NCBI GenBank assembly: GCA_022843625.1
Contig: JALHNH010000001.1
Location: 124,001-188,000 of the forward strand
DNA length: 64,000 nucleotides
Direction of reading: 5' to 3'
Source: Bryobacter sp.
GTDB taxonomy: Bacteria > Acidobacteriota > Terriglobia > Bryobacterales > Bryobacteraceae
Part shown: positions 17,685-31,280 of the stretch, in pieces
How the letters are laid out: every line of letters begins with the position of its first letter
Numbering within the stretch: position 1 is the stretch's first letter
The notes under the pieces: generated by a model
Told to the model about the DNA's origin: nothing
Databases searched by the model: none
What the model saw: only the letters and a program-made list of their open reading frames with translations
Position numbers and translations under genes: made by a program

Positions 17685-18491
17685 ATGAAGACACTTTCCC
17701 TCGCACTGCTTTTGGCTTTCAATCTTTTTGCGCAATCACCACGCAGCCGCGAAGTAGATGAATTGAACTGGATGGAGTTTAAGGATCTTGTGCCGTCCAA
17801 GATCACGACGGTCTTGATTCCGGTGGGGACTGTTGAGGCTCATGGGGTGACGCATAACGGTACTGACAATACGATTCCTACAGCAATTGCCCGGAGGATC
17901 GCTCCGTCGCTGAACGCGCTGGTAGCGCCGACTCTGAATTACGGAATTACCGGGAGCCTCGAAGCTTTCGCAGGCGGGATCACGATTTCAGACGAAGCCT
18001 ATCGACTTTTCGTTCGCGATATTCTGCGCGGTTTTGCCCGCCACGGAATGAAGAATCTGATCATCGTCAATGGTCATGGTGGCAATTCCGCGGTTTTGAA
18101 CGCGATGGCGGAGGAAGTGGGCAGGAGCGAAAAGGTGCGGACTTTGGTGGTGAACTGGTGGACTTTCTGCGGTGACCTGACGCTTAAAGTTTTTGGTGAA
18201 GATGGAGGCCATGCGGGTTGGAACGAAACGGCTATGGTGCAGGCGACCCATCCGCAACTGGTGCGCAAGGAACTTTATAGCGACAAGCTTGCGACGCCTC
18301 GTGCTACGCCCGGAAGCTGGACGGCTTTTCCGTTTCCGAGTTCGATCATTCTCTATCAGCCGAAGCAAGGTTACGTGAAGTTTGACGAAGCGAAGGCGAA
18401 GGAATACTTCAATAGTTGCTCAGACAAGATTGGAGGACTTGGCCGCGAAGTTATCGAAAAATGGGATCTCGCTGGACTGTATTTGAGATGA
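17685..18491 (+). CDS. Exported creatininase-family amidohydrolase
   Basis: The 268-aa protein has a signal peptide (L-S-L-A-L-L-L-A-F-N-L-F-A-Q). The creatininase-family core then appears: a metal-binding Glu/His pair in G-T-V-E-A-H-G, a metal Asp in N-G-T-D-N-T, the G-I-T-G-S-L-E segment, the conserved I-V-N-G-H-G-G-N and D-G-G-H-A-G-W-N-E-T. Family members hydrolyse creatinine or related cyclic amides (for example mycofactocin processing by MftE); here the substrate is unknown and the export signal is notable. I start at the ATG at 17685 because the signal peptide begins there; an in-frame ATG at 17631 lies inside the sulfatase gene. No ribosome site is clear. Confidence 0.85.
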   Translation: MKTLSLALLLAFNLFAQSPRSREVDELNWMEFKDLVPSKITTVLIPVGTVEAHGVTHNGTDNTIPTAIARRIAPSLNALVAPTLNYGITGSLEAFAGGITISDEAYRLFVRDILRGFARHGMKNLIIVNGHGGNSAVLNAMAEEVGRSEKVRTLVVNWWTFCGDLTLKVFGEDGGHAGWNETAMVQATHPQLVRKELYSDKLATPRATPGSWTAFPFPSSIILYQPKQGYVKFDEAKAKEYFNSCSDKIGGLGREVIEKWDLAGLYLR

Positions 18492-18611
18492 GTGAGCAAA
18501 AATTCTGGTCTGACAAGAAATCTTGCAGTTTTGCAGTGTTTTTGATACCCTTATAAGTTCTGGTTAGGCCCACCAAAAGCCTTTCCCTGTTCGAATCGCT
18601 CAATAAAATAA

Positions 18612-19061
18612 ATGGAACAGATGCTCCACAGCGCAGGGGCCCTGCTAATCCAGGCACTGCCTACATTCTTTGTCGTCGTACTCCTTCACTGGTATTTGAA
18701 GACGACCCTATTTCAGCCCCTTGAAAAGGTGCTGGCTGACCGCTATGCGGAAACCAAAGGCGCAAGGGAACAGGCCGCTGCCGCTCTCCAGTCTGCCGAA
18801 ACAAAAGTAGCCGAATATGATTTGAAGCTGCGTGCTGCACGCACTGAGATTTATCAGGAGCAAGATGCCTGGCGCAAGCAATTGCTCGAAGAGCAGACTA
18901 ATGCCGTAAGCAAGGCTCGTGAAGAGACCCACTCTCAGATCGTGGCTGCCAAGGCTGATATCCTCGCGCAAGTCGAAGAGGCTCGCAATACCCTGACGCG
19001 TGAGGCCGAAGGCCTTGCCGACCAGGTAGTTTCTGGAATTCTTAAAGGGAGGACCAACTAG
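18612..19061 (+). CDS. atpF: F-type ATP synthase subunit b' (first b-type stator subunit)
   Basis: The 149-aa protein has one N-terminal membrane helix (I-Q-A-L-P-T-F-F-V-V-V-L-L-H-W-Y-L) followed by F-Q-P-L-E-K-V-L-A-D-R and a long charged coiled coil to the end, the layout of a peripheral-stalk b subunit. A second b-type gene follows 2 bp downstream, so the stator is probably a b/b' heterodimer. It is the first gene of the atp cluster here; the usual upstream genes for subunits a (atpB) and c (atpE) are missing, with an unrelated creatininase-like gene in their place. The 120-bp upstream region has TTGCAG and TATAAG hexamers but with a poor 15-bp spacer. Which copy is b and which b' is not certain. 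Confidence 0.85.
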   Translation: MEQMLHSAGALLIQALPTFFVVVLLHWYLKTTLFQPLEKVLADRYAETKGAREQAAAALQSAETKVAEYDLKLRAARTEIYQEQDAWRKQLLEEQTNAVSKAREETHSQIVAAKADILAQVEEARNTLTREAEGLADQVVSGILKGRTN

Positions 19062-19063
19062 TC

Positions 19064-19618
19064 ATGTTTCGTCTTGCCTCCCTTCTGCCGTTGTTCGCGC
19101 TTCTGGCCCGTGCTGCTGAAGAAGCTGAGACACACGCCGAACCGAGCATCACTTATAAATGGATCAATTTCGGCATCCTTGCCGTTGCTCTCATCTATCT
19201 GATCGCCAAGTTCCTGATCCCTGTCTTGAAAGCTCGTTCAACTTCAATCTCAAACGACATTGGCCAGTCCAAGGCAACTGTCAAGGCCGCCGAGGCAAAG
19301 GTTGCCGAGTTGACTTCGAAGCTAAGCAATTTCGACAGCGAGATCCGATCGATCCGCGAAAAAGCCATGGCCGAACGTGAGATTGAAGCCAAGCGCATTG
19401 CCGAGCAAACGCAAAACCTGTTGGCCAAGGTAGCGTCGATGCGTGAAACCGAGATTGGCAACCTGACACAGGCCGCCCAATCGCAACTCCGCGCCTTCAC
19501 GGTAGAGCAGGCAATTGCAATCGCGCAAGCACGCCTTGCCACCATGACAGACCCGGCCACACAAGGTGCGCTAGTTACATCATTCGTGAACGATCTCAAA
19601 CGACAGGAGGCCCGCTAG
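19064..19618 (+). CDS. atpF: F-type ATP synthase subunit b (second b-type stator subunit)
   Basis: The 184-aa protein has two hydrophobic segments: an N-terminal signal-like one (F-R-L-A-S-L-L-P-L-F-A-L-L-A-R-A-A) and the true membrane anchor (I-N-F-G-I-L-A-V-A-L-I-Y-L-I-A-K-F-L-I-P) at about residues 33-52. A charged coiled coil then runs to the end. The extra N-terminal segment and the acidic, His-containing spacer between the two hydrophobic parts suggest a cleaved signal peptide, which is not seen in E. coli AtpF. The gene is followed 3 bp later by atpH. It forms the stator with the preceding b-type subunit. Confidence 0.88.
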   Translation: MFRLASLLPLFALLARAAEEAETHAEPSITYKWINFGILAVALIYLIAKFLIPVLKARSTSISNDIGQSKATVKAAEAKVAELTSKLSNFDSEIRSIREKAMAEREIEAKRIAEQTQNLLAKVASMRETEIGNLTQAAQSQLRAFTVEQAIAIAQARLATMTDPATQGALVTSFVNDLKRQEAR

Positions 19619-19621
19619 AGC

Positions 19622-20167
19622 ATGTCTGAAGCACTTGCCGGACGCTACGCCAGCGCCTTCGTTGAAATCCTGTTTTCTCCCAATCCACCCTTGAGCCCCG
19701 AGCAAGCAGTTACTGAACTGCGTGCCTTCGATTCGATGGTGGAATCGGCACCCGACCTACATCACATTTTGAACTCGCCGGCTGTATCGCGTGTTCGTAA
19801 GCGTGGCGTGGTGGCCAAACTGGCCGAACAGTCGGGCTTGAGCACAACGGTGCGCAATTTTCTCTATGTCGTCATTGATCGCGGTCGCACTTCGCTGCTG
19901 CCGGTCTTGCGCGAAAAAGTAGAAACGTTTATCGATGCCCGTCGCGGGATTGCCCGTGCGGTTGTCGCCACTGCCGCCGCTTTGAGCGATGAGCAGAAGG
20001 CATCTATTTCTGCTGAGCTTTCCCGCGTGACGGGCAAGCAGGTGCAGTGTGAATTTCATTGGGATCCAGCCCTGCTTGGCGGCGTAGTCGCCCGCATTGG
20101 CTCGACGGTATACGATGGCTCGGTTCGCGGCAAACTCACCGCGCTCAAGAGCCGGCTTACGGCATAA
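19622..20167 (+). CDS. atpH: F-type ATP synthase subunit delta
   Basis: The 181-aa protein matches the delta/OSCP family: L-A-G-R-Y-A-S-A-F at the start, F-L-Y-V-V-I-D-R-G-R in the middle and the C-terminal V-A-R-I-G-S-T-V-Y-D-G-S-V-R-G-K-L pattern, with G-G-V-V just before it. It links the top of the alpha3beta3 head to the b-type stator. The length is normal. It lies 3 bp after the second b-type gene and 22 bp before atpA. Confidence 0.93.
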   Translation: MSEALAGRYASAFVEILFSPNPPLSPEQAVTELRAFDSMVESAPDLHHILNSPAVSRVRKRGVVAKLAEQSGLSTTVRNFLYVVIDRGRTSLLPVLREKVETFIDARRGIARAVVATAAALSDEQKASISAELSRVTGKQVQCEFHWDPALLGGVVARIGSTVYDGSVRGKLTALKSRLTA

Positions 20168-20174
20168 CTTTTAG

Positions 20175-21719
<1,545 letters not shown>

Positions 21720-21737
21720 TAGGGAAGCTACACGGCC

Positions 21738-22598
21738 ATGCCTAGCCTAATTGACTTACGCCGCCGGATTCGGTCGGTTAAAAACACGCAACAGATCACC
21801 AAGGCCATGAAGATGGTGGCTGCGGCGAAGCTGCGCCGTGCGCAGGAACGCGTGACGGCGGCGCGACCCTATTCTGAAATCTACGCGAATATGCTGGCTG
21901 ACGTTGCCGGGGCTGCCGCTTCAGCCGGTGCCGAAGTTAGTCACCCTTTGCTTGCCACTCGCGAAGAAAAGCGCATCCTCATTGTATTGGTTACCAGTGA
22001 CCGTGGCCTGGCTGGTGCCTTCAATTCCAACCTCACCAAGGCCGCTCAGGTATTTATTCAGGAACACCCCAAGGCAGAATTTCAGGTGGAAGCGATTGGC
22101 CGCAAGGGCCGCGATTTCTTCTTCCGTCGTGAAATGAAGTTGTCTGGTGAACATGTTGGCATTGTTGACAAAGCTCGATTTGCCGACGCTGCCGCGATCG
22201 CTCGCAAGGTGACTGCACTCTACGCCGACGAGGCGGTAGATGCCGTCTACCTCATTTACAACGAGTTCAAGAGTGTCATGACTCAGAAGCTGACCCTGAC
22301 TCAGTTGCTTCCTGTTGCAGTAACCGGCAGTGAAGAACCGAAGGATTATATTTACGAGCAATCGCCCGTGCAGTTGCTCGGCACACTGTTGCCCAAATAC
22401 GTCGAGACCGGGATCTACCGGGCCATGCTTGAGAGTGCCGCCAGTGAACATGCTGCGCGCATGACCGCCATGGACTCTGCCAGCACCAATGCGGCAGACG
22501 TAATTGAAGGCTTGACGCTTCATCTCAATCGCGTCCGCCAGGCCAGTATTACCAAGGAAATTATTGAAATCGTAAGCGGCGCCGCCGCTTTGGGTTAA
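21738..22598 (+). CDS. atpG: F-type ATP synthase subunit gamma
   Basis: The 286-aa protein starts with the family pattern D-L-R-R-R-I-R-S-V-K-N-T-Q-Q-I-T-K-A-M-K-M-V, the long N-terminal helix of the rotor shaft. It has the central T-S-D-R-G-L-A-G-A-F-N-S-N block and ends with the C-terminal helix including N-R-V-R-Q-A-S-I-T-K-E-I-I-E-I. It transmits rotation from the c ring to the alpha/beta head. Normal length; GGGAAGC precedes the start. Confidence 0.97.
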   Translation: MPSLIDLRRRIRSVKNTQQITKAMKMVAAAKLRRAQERVTAARPYSEIYANMLADVAGAAASAGAEVSHPLLATREEKRILIVLVTSDRGLAGAFNSNLTKAAQVFIQEHPKAEFQVEAIGRKGRDFFFRREMKLSGEHVGIVDKARFADAAAIARKVTALYADEAVDAVYLIYNEFKSVMTQKLTLTQLLPVAVTGSEEPKDYIYEQSPVQLLGTLLPKYVETGIYRAMLESAASEHAARMTAMDSASTNAADVIEGLTLHLNRVRQASITKEIIEIVSGAAALG

Positions 22599-24068
<1,470 letters not shown>

Positions 24069-24071
24069 GCT

Positions 24072-24473
24072 GTGACTACCTTTTTGCTCGAAGTCGCCAC
24101 ACCCGAAAAGCTCGTTGTCCGCAACGATGCAAGCGAGGCTCAGATTCCTGGCTCAGAGGGGATGCTCGGCATTCTGCCGGGGCATGCTCCGCTGATCAGC
24201 GAGATCGAAGCCGGCGAACTCACATATACGATGAACGGCACCCGCCATGTGTTGGCGATCGCCAAAGGCTGGGTTGAAGTGACGGCAAACAAGGTTCGCG
24301 TTCTCGTGGACTCTTGTGAAGCTCCAGATCAGATCGATCTCTCCCGTGCCGAAATTGCGCTCAAGCGTGCCAACGAACGCCTCTTGTCGCCCAAACAGGA
24401 TCTCGATCTTGCGAGGGCGCTCAATGCAGCAAAACGCGCTCAAGCCCGTCTGGCTGTTGCTCGCAACAAATAG
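24072..24473 (+). CDS. atpC: F-type ATP synthase subunit epsilon
   Basis: The 133-aa protein has the beta-sandwich pattern E-G-M-L-G-I-L-P-G-H-A-P-L and the helical hairpin at the C-terminus (R-A-E-I-A-L-K-R-A-N-E-R-L, then A-L-N-A-A-K-R-A-Q-A-R-L). It completes the F1 central stalk and can inhibit hydrolysis. The start is a GTG three bases after the atpD stop. It is the last atp gene; an unrelated LamG-like gene follows after 16 bp. Confidence 0.95.
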   Translation: MTTFLLEVATPEKLVVRNDASEAQIPGSEGMLGILPGHAPLISEIEAGELTYTMNGTRHVLAIAKGWVEVTANKVRVLVDSCEAPDQIDLSRAEIALKRANERLLSPKQDLDLARALNAAKRAQARLAVARNK

Positions 24474-24489
24474 GATTGGTTAGCATCGG

Positions 24490-25626
24490 ATGATGCGTCT
24501 GATCTCCAGTCTGCTTCTTGTGATGAGTCTTGAAGCCCAACAAAGTTATGAAGCCCGGATCTCCGCAGTGCGGAAGACTCCGGGCTTTGTTGCGTTTTGG
24601 GACTTCGTCAAGCGCGATGGAGATCGCTTCGCTCCTCACCAGGCACCGAACGAGAAGGCAAACCTTACGCTCGACCCCGTCAATTACGTACTCGATTTCT
24701 GGGGCGAGGGCAGGGCAGCGACCATGGCAGACTTTCCGCTGCTGGGAGAAGGTCCATTTGGGCAGGCAGTGAAGTTTCAAGCCGAGACGGACCGCAACTT
24801 CCGCCCCGTGCTGATGGTGCCTCGCGCTCGCCTCCAAAATTCCGGCATCGACGTGAAAGGCAGCAAGCAATCGGTAACACTGGTGGCCTGGATTCAGCGT
24901 CAGGAGGGCAACCACGCCATTGCTGGCATCTGGCATGAGGGTACAGACCTTGCGGCCAATTCCAAGCAGGCCACCCGAGTTGAACAAGGCATGCGTCAGT
25001 ACGCGCTCTTTGCCGGACTGGCCGCTAATTCCGGTGCATCTGCCGCTCATGTCTCTGAGAATGGCGGTTCTTCGTTTGGGGACAAGTACGCTCGCAATTT
25101 GTCGGTAACCCCGGAGTTGATACCAAACGGCCAATGGTGCATGGTTGGTCTTCGCTTCGACAATCAGGCCAATACGGTGAGTTCTTCCCTCGACGGTAAA
25201 GAGACCGAATACTGGATTGAAAATCCAGATAAGCACCCTTTCTTTCAGTGGCCGGCCAAAGGATGGCGGGAGGGAACTTATACTCCGCCTGAAAAAAAGC
25301 CCATGTCCCGGCAAGTGATTTCAGCCGGTGTGGAAGTACTGACCTATGAGTTCACCAAAGTTCGTGTCACCGGATCCAGGAAAGAACTGATCTCCCTCAA
25401 AGCAAATCCCTTCTGGTTTCCTCATGATCTCTTCACACCTGCGGGTGCGGATCGTGGTGGCCCGTTCACCATTGGTCGAGTGATCCATTCCTCTCGTAGT
25501 GTTGGATTTGTTGGGGCGATCGGAGGGGTTGCTGTTTTCAATAAGGCAATTTCACCGAAACGGCTGCAGAGGCTGGCTGACATCGGTCGCAATACCAACG
25601 GCTCCTACCAGCTGATCCGCAAATGA
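24490..25626 (+). CDS. Exported LamG/concanavalin-like protein
   Basis: The 378-aa protein has a short signal peptide (L-I-S-S-L-L-L-V-M-S-L-E-A-Q). The rest is beta-rich with repeated aromatic strands; G-F-V-A-F-W-D-F, V-T-L-V-A-W-I-Q-R and W-C-M-V-G-L-R-F-D are typical of a LamG/pentraxin-type jelly roll, and G-A-I-G-G-V-A-V-F-N-K-A-I-S closes the fold. Such domains bind carbohydrate and occur in many Solibacter and planctomycete exported proteins. No catalytic residues are evident. Its stop overlaps the ATG of fdhD by 4 bp (ATGA). A link to formate metabolism is not implied by its sequence. Confidence 0.65.
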   Translation: MMRLISSLLLVMSLEAQQSYEARISAVRKTPGFVAFWDFVKRDGDRFAPHQAPNEKANLTLDPVNYVLDFWGEGRAATMADFPLLGEGPFGQAVKFQAETDRNFRPVLMVPRARLQNSGIDVKGSKQSVTLVAWIQRQEGNHAIAGIWHEGTDLAANSKQATRVEQGMRQYALFAGLAANSGASAAHVSENGGSSFGDKYARNLSVTPELIPNGQWCMVGLRFDNQANTVSSSLDGKETEYWIENPDKHPFFQWPAKGWREGTYTPPEKKPMSRQVISAGVEVLTYEFTKVRVTGSRKELISLKANPFWFPHDLFTPAGADRGGPFTIGRVIHSSRSVGFVGAIGGVAVFNKAISPKRLQRLADIGRNTNGSYQLIRK

Positions 25627-26387
25627 CCCGCAAATTCCAGATCGAACGCTACAGTAACGGCCAAAGCTCTCTAACTACAGACCAGTTGAGCGTAGAAGAG
25701 CCGCTTCTTGTGGTGGTGAACGGCAAACCCTTTGCCACACTGATGCGAACCCCGGGTGAAGATGTTGCACTCACCGAAGGGTTTCTGTTCTCTGAAGGCA
25801 TCATCGCGCAACCTTCGGATCTGGCCGGCATCGAAACCCGCCAGCACGAGACCTCGCAAGAGATCCATGTCGAGTTGGCAGCTCACTGTCATCCCTCTGA
25901 GACAGCCCCAAGAAGCATCTATCTCAGCTCTAGTTGTGGGGTCTGTGGCCGTAGCAGTATCGACGAACTCACCAGCCGCCTCGACCCGATACTCCCGCTC
26001 GCGGTTGATCCTGAGTTTCTCCTCAGCTTGCAAACCAGCTTTGCTCAAGGGCAGCAGCAGTTTCCAGTTACGGGCGGAGTACATGCCGCAGCGCTTTTTG
26101 ATATAACCGGTGATCTTCTTTCGATCGAAGAAGATGTAGGTCGCCACAATGCGCTCGACAAGCTCGTGGGCAAGGCCTTTCGGCGCGGCCAGCTTCCTCT
26201 CAAAAACAAAATCCTTCTCATGTCATCTCGAGCGAGCTTTGACATCGTGCAAAAAACGGCCATGGCTGGCATCCCCGTCCTGGCCACTATGGGCGCGGCC
26301 TCATCGCTAGCTGCAGAGCTGGCTAACGCCTCCGGCATTCAACTCTTTTGCTTTTTGCGAAACTCATCAGTCGTAAATCTAAGGTAG
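25623..26387 (+). CDS. fdhD: Formate dehydrogenase accessory sulfurtransferase FdhD
   Basis: The 254-aa protein shows the FdhD pattern: [13 protein letters not shown] near residue 25, [11 protein letters not shown], the Cys motif C105-G-V-C108-[20 protein letters not shown] and [13 protein letters not shown]. FdhD transfers sulfur from the cysteine desulfurase IscS to the bis-MGD cofactor so that formate dehydrogenase becomes active. No formate dehydrogenase gene is in the window, so the target enzyme lies elsewhere. It is translationally coupled to the LamG-like gene. Confidence 0.95.
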   Translation: MTRKFQIERYSNGQSSLTTDQLSVEEPLLVVVNGKPFATLMRTPGEDVALTEGFLFSEGIIAQPSDLAGIETRQHETSQEIHVELAAHCHPSETAPRSIYLSSSCGVCGRSSIDELTSRLDPILPLAVDPEFLLSLQTSFAQGQQQFPVTGGVHAAALFDITGDLLSIEEDVGRHNALDKLVGKAFRRGQLPLKNKILLMSSRASFDIVQKTAMAGIPVLATMGAASSLAAELANASGIQLFCFLRNSSVVNLR

Positions 26388-26397
26388 GATCGTACGA

Positions 26398-27090
26398 ATG
26401 AAATCTGCTTTGCTCGCCTCTGTTGTTTTGGCTGCCGCTCTTCTGTCAATCGGTGCTGCCATCCCTGAATACAAGCCCATCTTTAATGGCAAGAACCTCA
26501 AGGGCTGGGTGAATGTGAACACCAATGCCGATACATGGAGCGTCAAAAACGGCATGCTCGTCTGCTCAGGCCAGCCGATTGGCGTCATGCGTAGTGAAAA
26601 GGAATATGAGAACTTCCTCCTGCATATCGAGTGGATGCATCTGGAGCCGGGTGGCAACTCTGGCGTCTTCGTCTGGTCCAGTGCTGTGCCGAATGAAAAA
26701 TCAAGGCTGCCAGACGGAGTTGAAGTTCAGATGCTCGAACTCGATTGGCCCAAACTCCACACCAAAGACGGCGTTGTTCCGCCAGTTGCCTATGTGCACG
26801 GCGAACTCTTCGGCGTTGGAGGAGTAAAAACGATTCCCGATACGCCGCGAGGCGAGCGCAGCAAGTCTATCGAAAACCTCTGCAAGCCCAGAGGCGAATG
26901 GAATACCTACGATGTGGTTGCCGTCGATGGAACCATCAAGCTCAGCGTGAACGGGAAATTTGTCAACGGCATCAGCAAGTCCACCAAGCGTAAGGGTTAT
27001 CTCTGCATGGAATCAGAAGGTGCAAAAATCCACTTTCGCAACATGAAGATTATGGAATTGCCGCCCAGCGGCACACCAACCGCTCCTTAA
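26398..27090 (+). CDS. Exported DUF1080 (3-keto-disaccharide hydrolase-like) protein
   Basis: The 230-aa protein has a signal peptide ([15 protein letters not shown]) followed by a DUF1080 jelly roll: [32 protein letters not shown], and [10 protein letters not shown] with [10 protein letters not shown] near the end. This is the standard 3-keto-disaccharide hydrolase domain; characterised members cleave 3-keto-glycosides. It is typical of acidobacteria and planctomycetes. It begins 10 bp after fdhD. Confidence 0.92.
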   Translation: MKSALLASVVLAAALLSIGAAIPEYKPIFNGKNLKGWVNVNTNADTWSVKNGMLVCSGQPIGVMRSEKEYENFLLHIEWMHLEPGGNSGVFVWSSAVPNEKSRLPDGVEVQMLELDWPKLHTKDGVVPPVAYVHGELFGVGGVKTIPDTPRGERSKSIENLCKPRGEWNTYDVVAVDGTIKLSVNGKFVNGISKSTKRKGYLCMESEGAKIHFRNMKIMELPPSGTPTAP

Positions 27091-27093
27091 GTC

Positions 27094-27225
27094 GTGACCT
27101 GCAAGAAGTGCAAAGTATCGATGGAAGAAGTAAAAGGGCACGTATTCCACAAACAGCGCAAGTGGCGTTGTCCTCGTTGCGGACGTGCTCGGATGCAGCA
27201 GACCAGACCCAAACCAAACAAATAG
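27094..27225 (+). CDS. 43-aa zinc-ribbon protein
   Basis: A very short frame starts with GTG three bases after the stop of the DUF1080 gene and encodes 43 residues. It has two zinc knuckles, C-K-K-C near the start (residues 3-6) and C-P-R-C-G at 26-30, separated by about 19 residues, and a basic tail (R-A-R-M-Q-Q-T-R-P-K-P-N-K). The C-x2-C...C-x2-C layout is a rubredoxin- or ribosomal-protein-like ribbon. The high Lys/Arg content suggests nucleic-acid or ribosome contact. There is no strong ribosome site, so expression would depend on coupling to the upstream gene. It ends 1 bp before the convergent receiver gene. Confidence 0.65.
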   Translation: MTCKKCKVSMEEVKGHVFHKQRKWRCPRCGRARMQQTRPKPNK

Positions 27226-27226
27226 T

Positions 27227-27619
27227 TTAGGCCGATTCCCGTTTGAGCCAGCGGTTGAGAGCAGCGCCAAGATCGCTTGAAGCAACAGGTTTTGTCAAAT
27301 AATCGTCCATCCCGGAATCGAGGCATCTCTGCCTGTCATGTGGCATCGCATGTGCGGTCAAAGCAATGATGGGCATTCTGTGGTTGGATGCCCGGCCCGT
27401 GGCTTGTTCCTGCTCTCGAATCCTGGCTGTCGCAGAATACCCGTCCAGAACCGGCATCTGGCAATCCATGATGATGGCATCATAATTGCCTTCGGCCCAC
27501 ATCGCGACACCTTCCTCGCCGTTGTTGGCAAGGTCCACAGCAAAGCCAAGTTTCCTCAGCATGAGACTGCTGATCTTTTGGTTCACCAAATTATCTTCAA
27601 CAACGAGTACTTGCGCCAT
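27227..27619 (-). CDS. Stand-alone response-regulator receiver protein
   Basis: The 130-aa protein is a single receiver domain. It has the acidic pair in V-V-E-D-N, the phospho-acceptor Asp52 in I-I-M-D-C-Q-M-P-V-L-D-G, the switch Thr in A-L-T-A-H-A-M and the Lys in Y-L-T-K-P. There is no output domain. The sequence resembles the receiver modules at the end of hybrid kinases, such as the one at 11403-14594, so it may serve in a phosphorelay. It lies downstream of the CpaE-like ATPase gene on the same strand, 17 bp apart. Confidence 0.95.
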   Translation of the reverse strand: MAQVLVVEDNLVNQKISSLMLRKLGFAVDLANNGEEGVAMWAEGNYDAIIMDCQMPVLDGYSATARIREQEQATGRASNHRMPIIALTAHAMPHDRQRCLDSGMDDYLTKPVASSDLGAALNRWLKRESA

Positions 27620-27636
27620 AAACTATTTTCGCGAAG

Positions 27637-28797
27637 TTACGCGACCGAACTTGTTTCTCGAATTCCCCACAAGGATTTTAGTCTTCCTGTGAGAGACGTA
27701 TCGTGAAGGACAGTTTTGCCGCAAAGTTCGGCTGCAAATTCTGAGTAGGCAACACCTAGCCGGGATCGCTCGGTAATGGGCCGTCCGGCGAGAATAGCTG
27801 AGCGAAGGCCGACATAGTCATTTGGGAAGGTTTTCGTCACTGGATGTCCCGCCATTTCAGCGATCTGATCTGAACTAGCGTCACTGCGATGCAACCGGTT
27901 CACCAGCAACCCGATGCGAGTTTTCGGAACATTGAGTCGCTCAAGCTCTTCAAAGCGTTGGCTGGCAAGCGTCATGGACGGAATTTCAGGTGTTGACACT
28001 ACGAAAACTTCTGCAGCCCTGCGCACCAACTCTACTGTTGCTGGATTAATCAATTCGGGCATATCTACGAGGATGGCGTCGTATTGACGAAGCGTTATGG
28101 ACAGTAAGTGAAAGTAATCCATCCATTCAGGAGGAGGAATATCAAGTGCTCGAGACGAGACCAAGTAATCTACCCCTTGGGACGTAACCACAAATTCACT
28201 GAATCTACGATGATCCATTTCCTGCACGGATGCCAGCAAAGTTTGGATGGATACCTTTGGTTTCACAGCGAGCATCACTGCCATGATGCCGCTTCGCAGG
28301 TCGGTGTCAAGCACCAGAACGCGCTTACCCTGGTCGCGAACCAGAGCCGCCGCTGTATTCAAGACAATTGTCGAACAGCCTGATCCTGCTTTTGAAGGAA
28401 GAAAACAGAAGAGTGATTTTTCCACCCCGCCTTGCCTTTTGCGCAGTGATTCCTGCAGCGCAAAGCGTAGGTCATCAACGGATGCCTCGGCTGGCACGGT
28501 TGCGTCGAATCCAACTTTCGTCGCCATAACTTCTGCTTCCCGGCTGGGCCCGTAACCAACAATGGCTGCACTTGGAAGTTCTGCTCTCACGATTGCCGCC
28601 AGTTCGACTGATTCAGGGGCTTCCAGATCGATGATGACCACTTCGGGACTCAGGCCACCACAAACTCGCTTCAGTTCGTGCTCGCTGGGGTAGTTGTTGA
28701 GATCTCTCGAGAGTTCAAGCCAGCTGGTTGCAGCCATGAGGTAGCGCAATCGATGTGCACGACTGGAGCCAGCGTGGATGGCAACTGTATTGAACAT
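27637..28797 (-). CDS. CpaE/TadZ-like ParA-family ATPase with altered Walker A
   Basis: The 386-aa protein has a degenerate receiver-like N-terminus (about 1-120; V-V-I-I-D-L-E-A-P) and a ParA/MinD-type ATPase domain (about 125-375), the architecture of CpaE/TadZ pilus-assembly proteins. The deviant Walker A should read K-G-G-x-G-K-[ST]; here it is K-A-G-S-G-C-S-T (136-143), so the signature first Lys is kept while the P-loop Lys is replaced by Cys141. V-L-V-L-D-T-D-L-R (A') and the V-D-M-P-E-L (Walker-B-like) strand are present. It may be a pseudo-ATPase acting in polar localisation of a Tad/type IV pilus or a phosphorelay component. I favour the ATG at 28797; a GTG 12 codons upstream is possible. 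Confidence 0.8.
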   Translation of the reverse strand: MFNTVAIHAGSSRAHRLRYLMAATSWLELSRDLNNYPSEHELKRVCGGLSPEVVIIDLEAPESVELAAIVRAELPSAAIVGYGPSREAEVMATKVGFDATVPAEASVDDLRFALQESLRKRQGGVEKSLFCFLPSKAGSGCSTIVLNTAAALVRDQGKRVLVLDTDLRSGIMAVMLAVKPKVSIQTLLASVQEMDHRRFSEFVVTSQGVDYLVSSRALDIPPPEWMDYFHLLSITLRQYDAILVDMPELINPATVELVRRAAEVFVVSTPEIPSMTLASQRFEELERLNVPKTRIGLLVNRLHRSDASSDQIAEMAGHPVTKTFPNDYVGLRSAILAGRPITERSRLGVAYSEFAAELCGKTVLHDTSLTGRLKSLWGIRETSSVA

Positions 28798-28890
28798 GAC
28801 GAATTTACCTACGGGGCTTATCGGCACTTTCACGAAAAACTTTCAGATCCACGACTACAAATGCAGACCTGAATCCCTTTTTTTCCAAAA

Positions 28891-28923
28891 AAAAGAGGCA
28901 ACCTGTTGCGGGTTGCCTCTTTT
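28891..28923 (-). terminator. Intrinsic terminator downstream of katG
   Basis: A perfect 13-bp stem pairs AAAAGAGGCAACC (28891-28903) with GGTTGCCTCTTTT (28911-28923) around a 7-base loop. Read on the minus strand, the stem is followed by a T-rich stretch. It starts 17 bp beyond the katG stop and may also act weakly in the other direction because the stem is A/T-tailed on both sides. Confidence 0.9.
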
Positions 28924-28939
28924 CTCGCTGAACTTCTGA

Positions 28940-31156
<2,217 letters not shown>

Positions 31157-31174
31157 CTACTTCTCCTTCGTTCA

Positions 31175-31187
31175 GCGGATAATCCGC
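31175..31187. promoter_or_regulatory. Inverted repeat in the katG-kup divergent region
   Basis: GCGGA-TAA-TCCGC is a perfect 5-bp palindrome 18 bp before the katG start. A second partial inverted repeat, CCTAT...ATAGG, lies at 31225-31241. Either could be a regulator site between the divergent genes. No named regulator can be assigned. Confidence 0.35.
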
Positions 31188-31266
31188 GACAACCTTAGTT
31201 TAGTGATAGATTGACAAACATTCACCTATGGCTCATATAGGCCCTTCCTATTGAAGTTGAGACCGC

Positions 31267-31272
31267 TATAAT
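31267..31272 (+). promoter_or_regulatory. Perfect -10 box 8 bp before the kup start codon
   Basis: TATAAT matches the sigma-70 -10 consensus exactly. Transcription would begin near 31278-31281, at or just before the GTG, giving a leaderless or nearly leaderless mRNA. No good -35 hexamer is found at 16-18 bp upstream, so the assignment is tentative. Confidence 0.4.
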
Positions 31273-31280
31273 TTAGGCTC

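Noticed and set aside
18523..18557. Strong promoter for the atp operon
   Set aside because: TTGCAG and TATAAG are present, but the spacer is 15 or 23 bp, so I do not call it.
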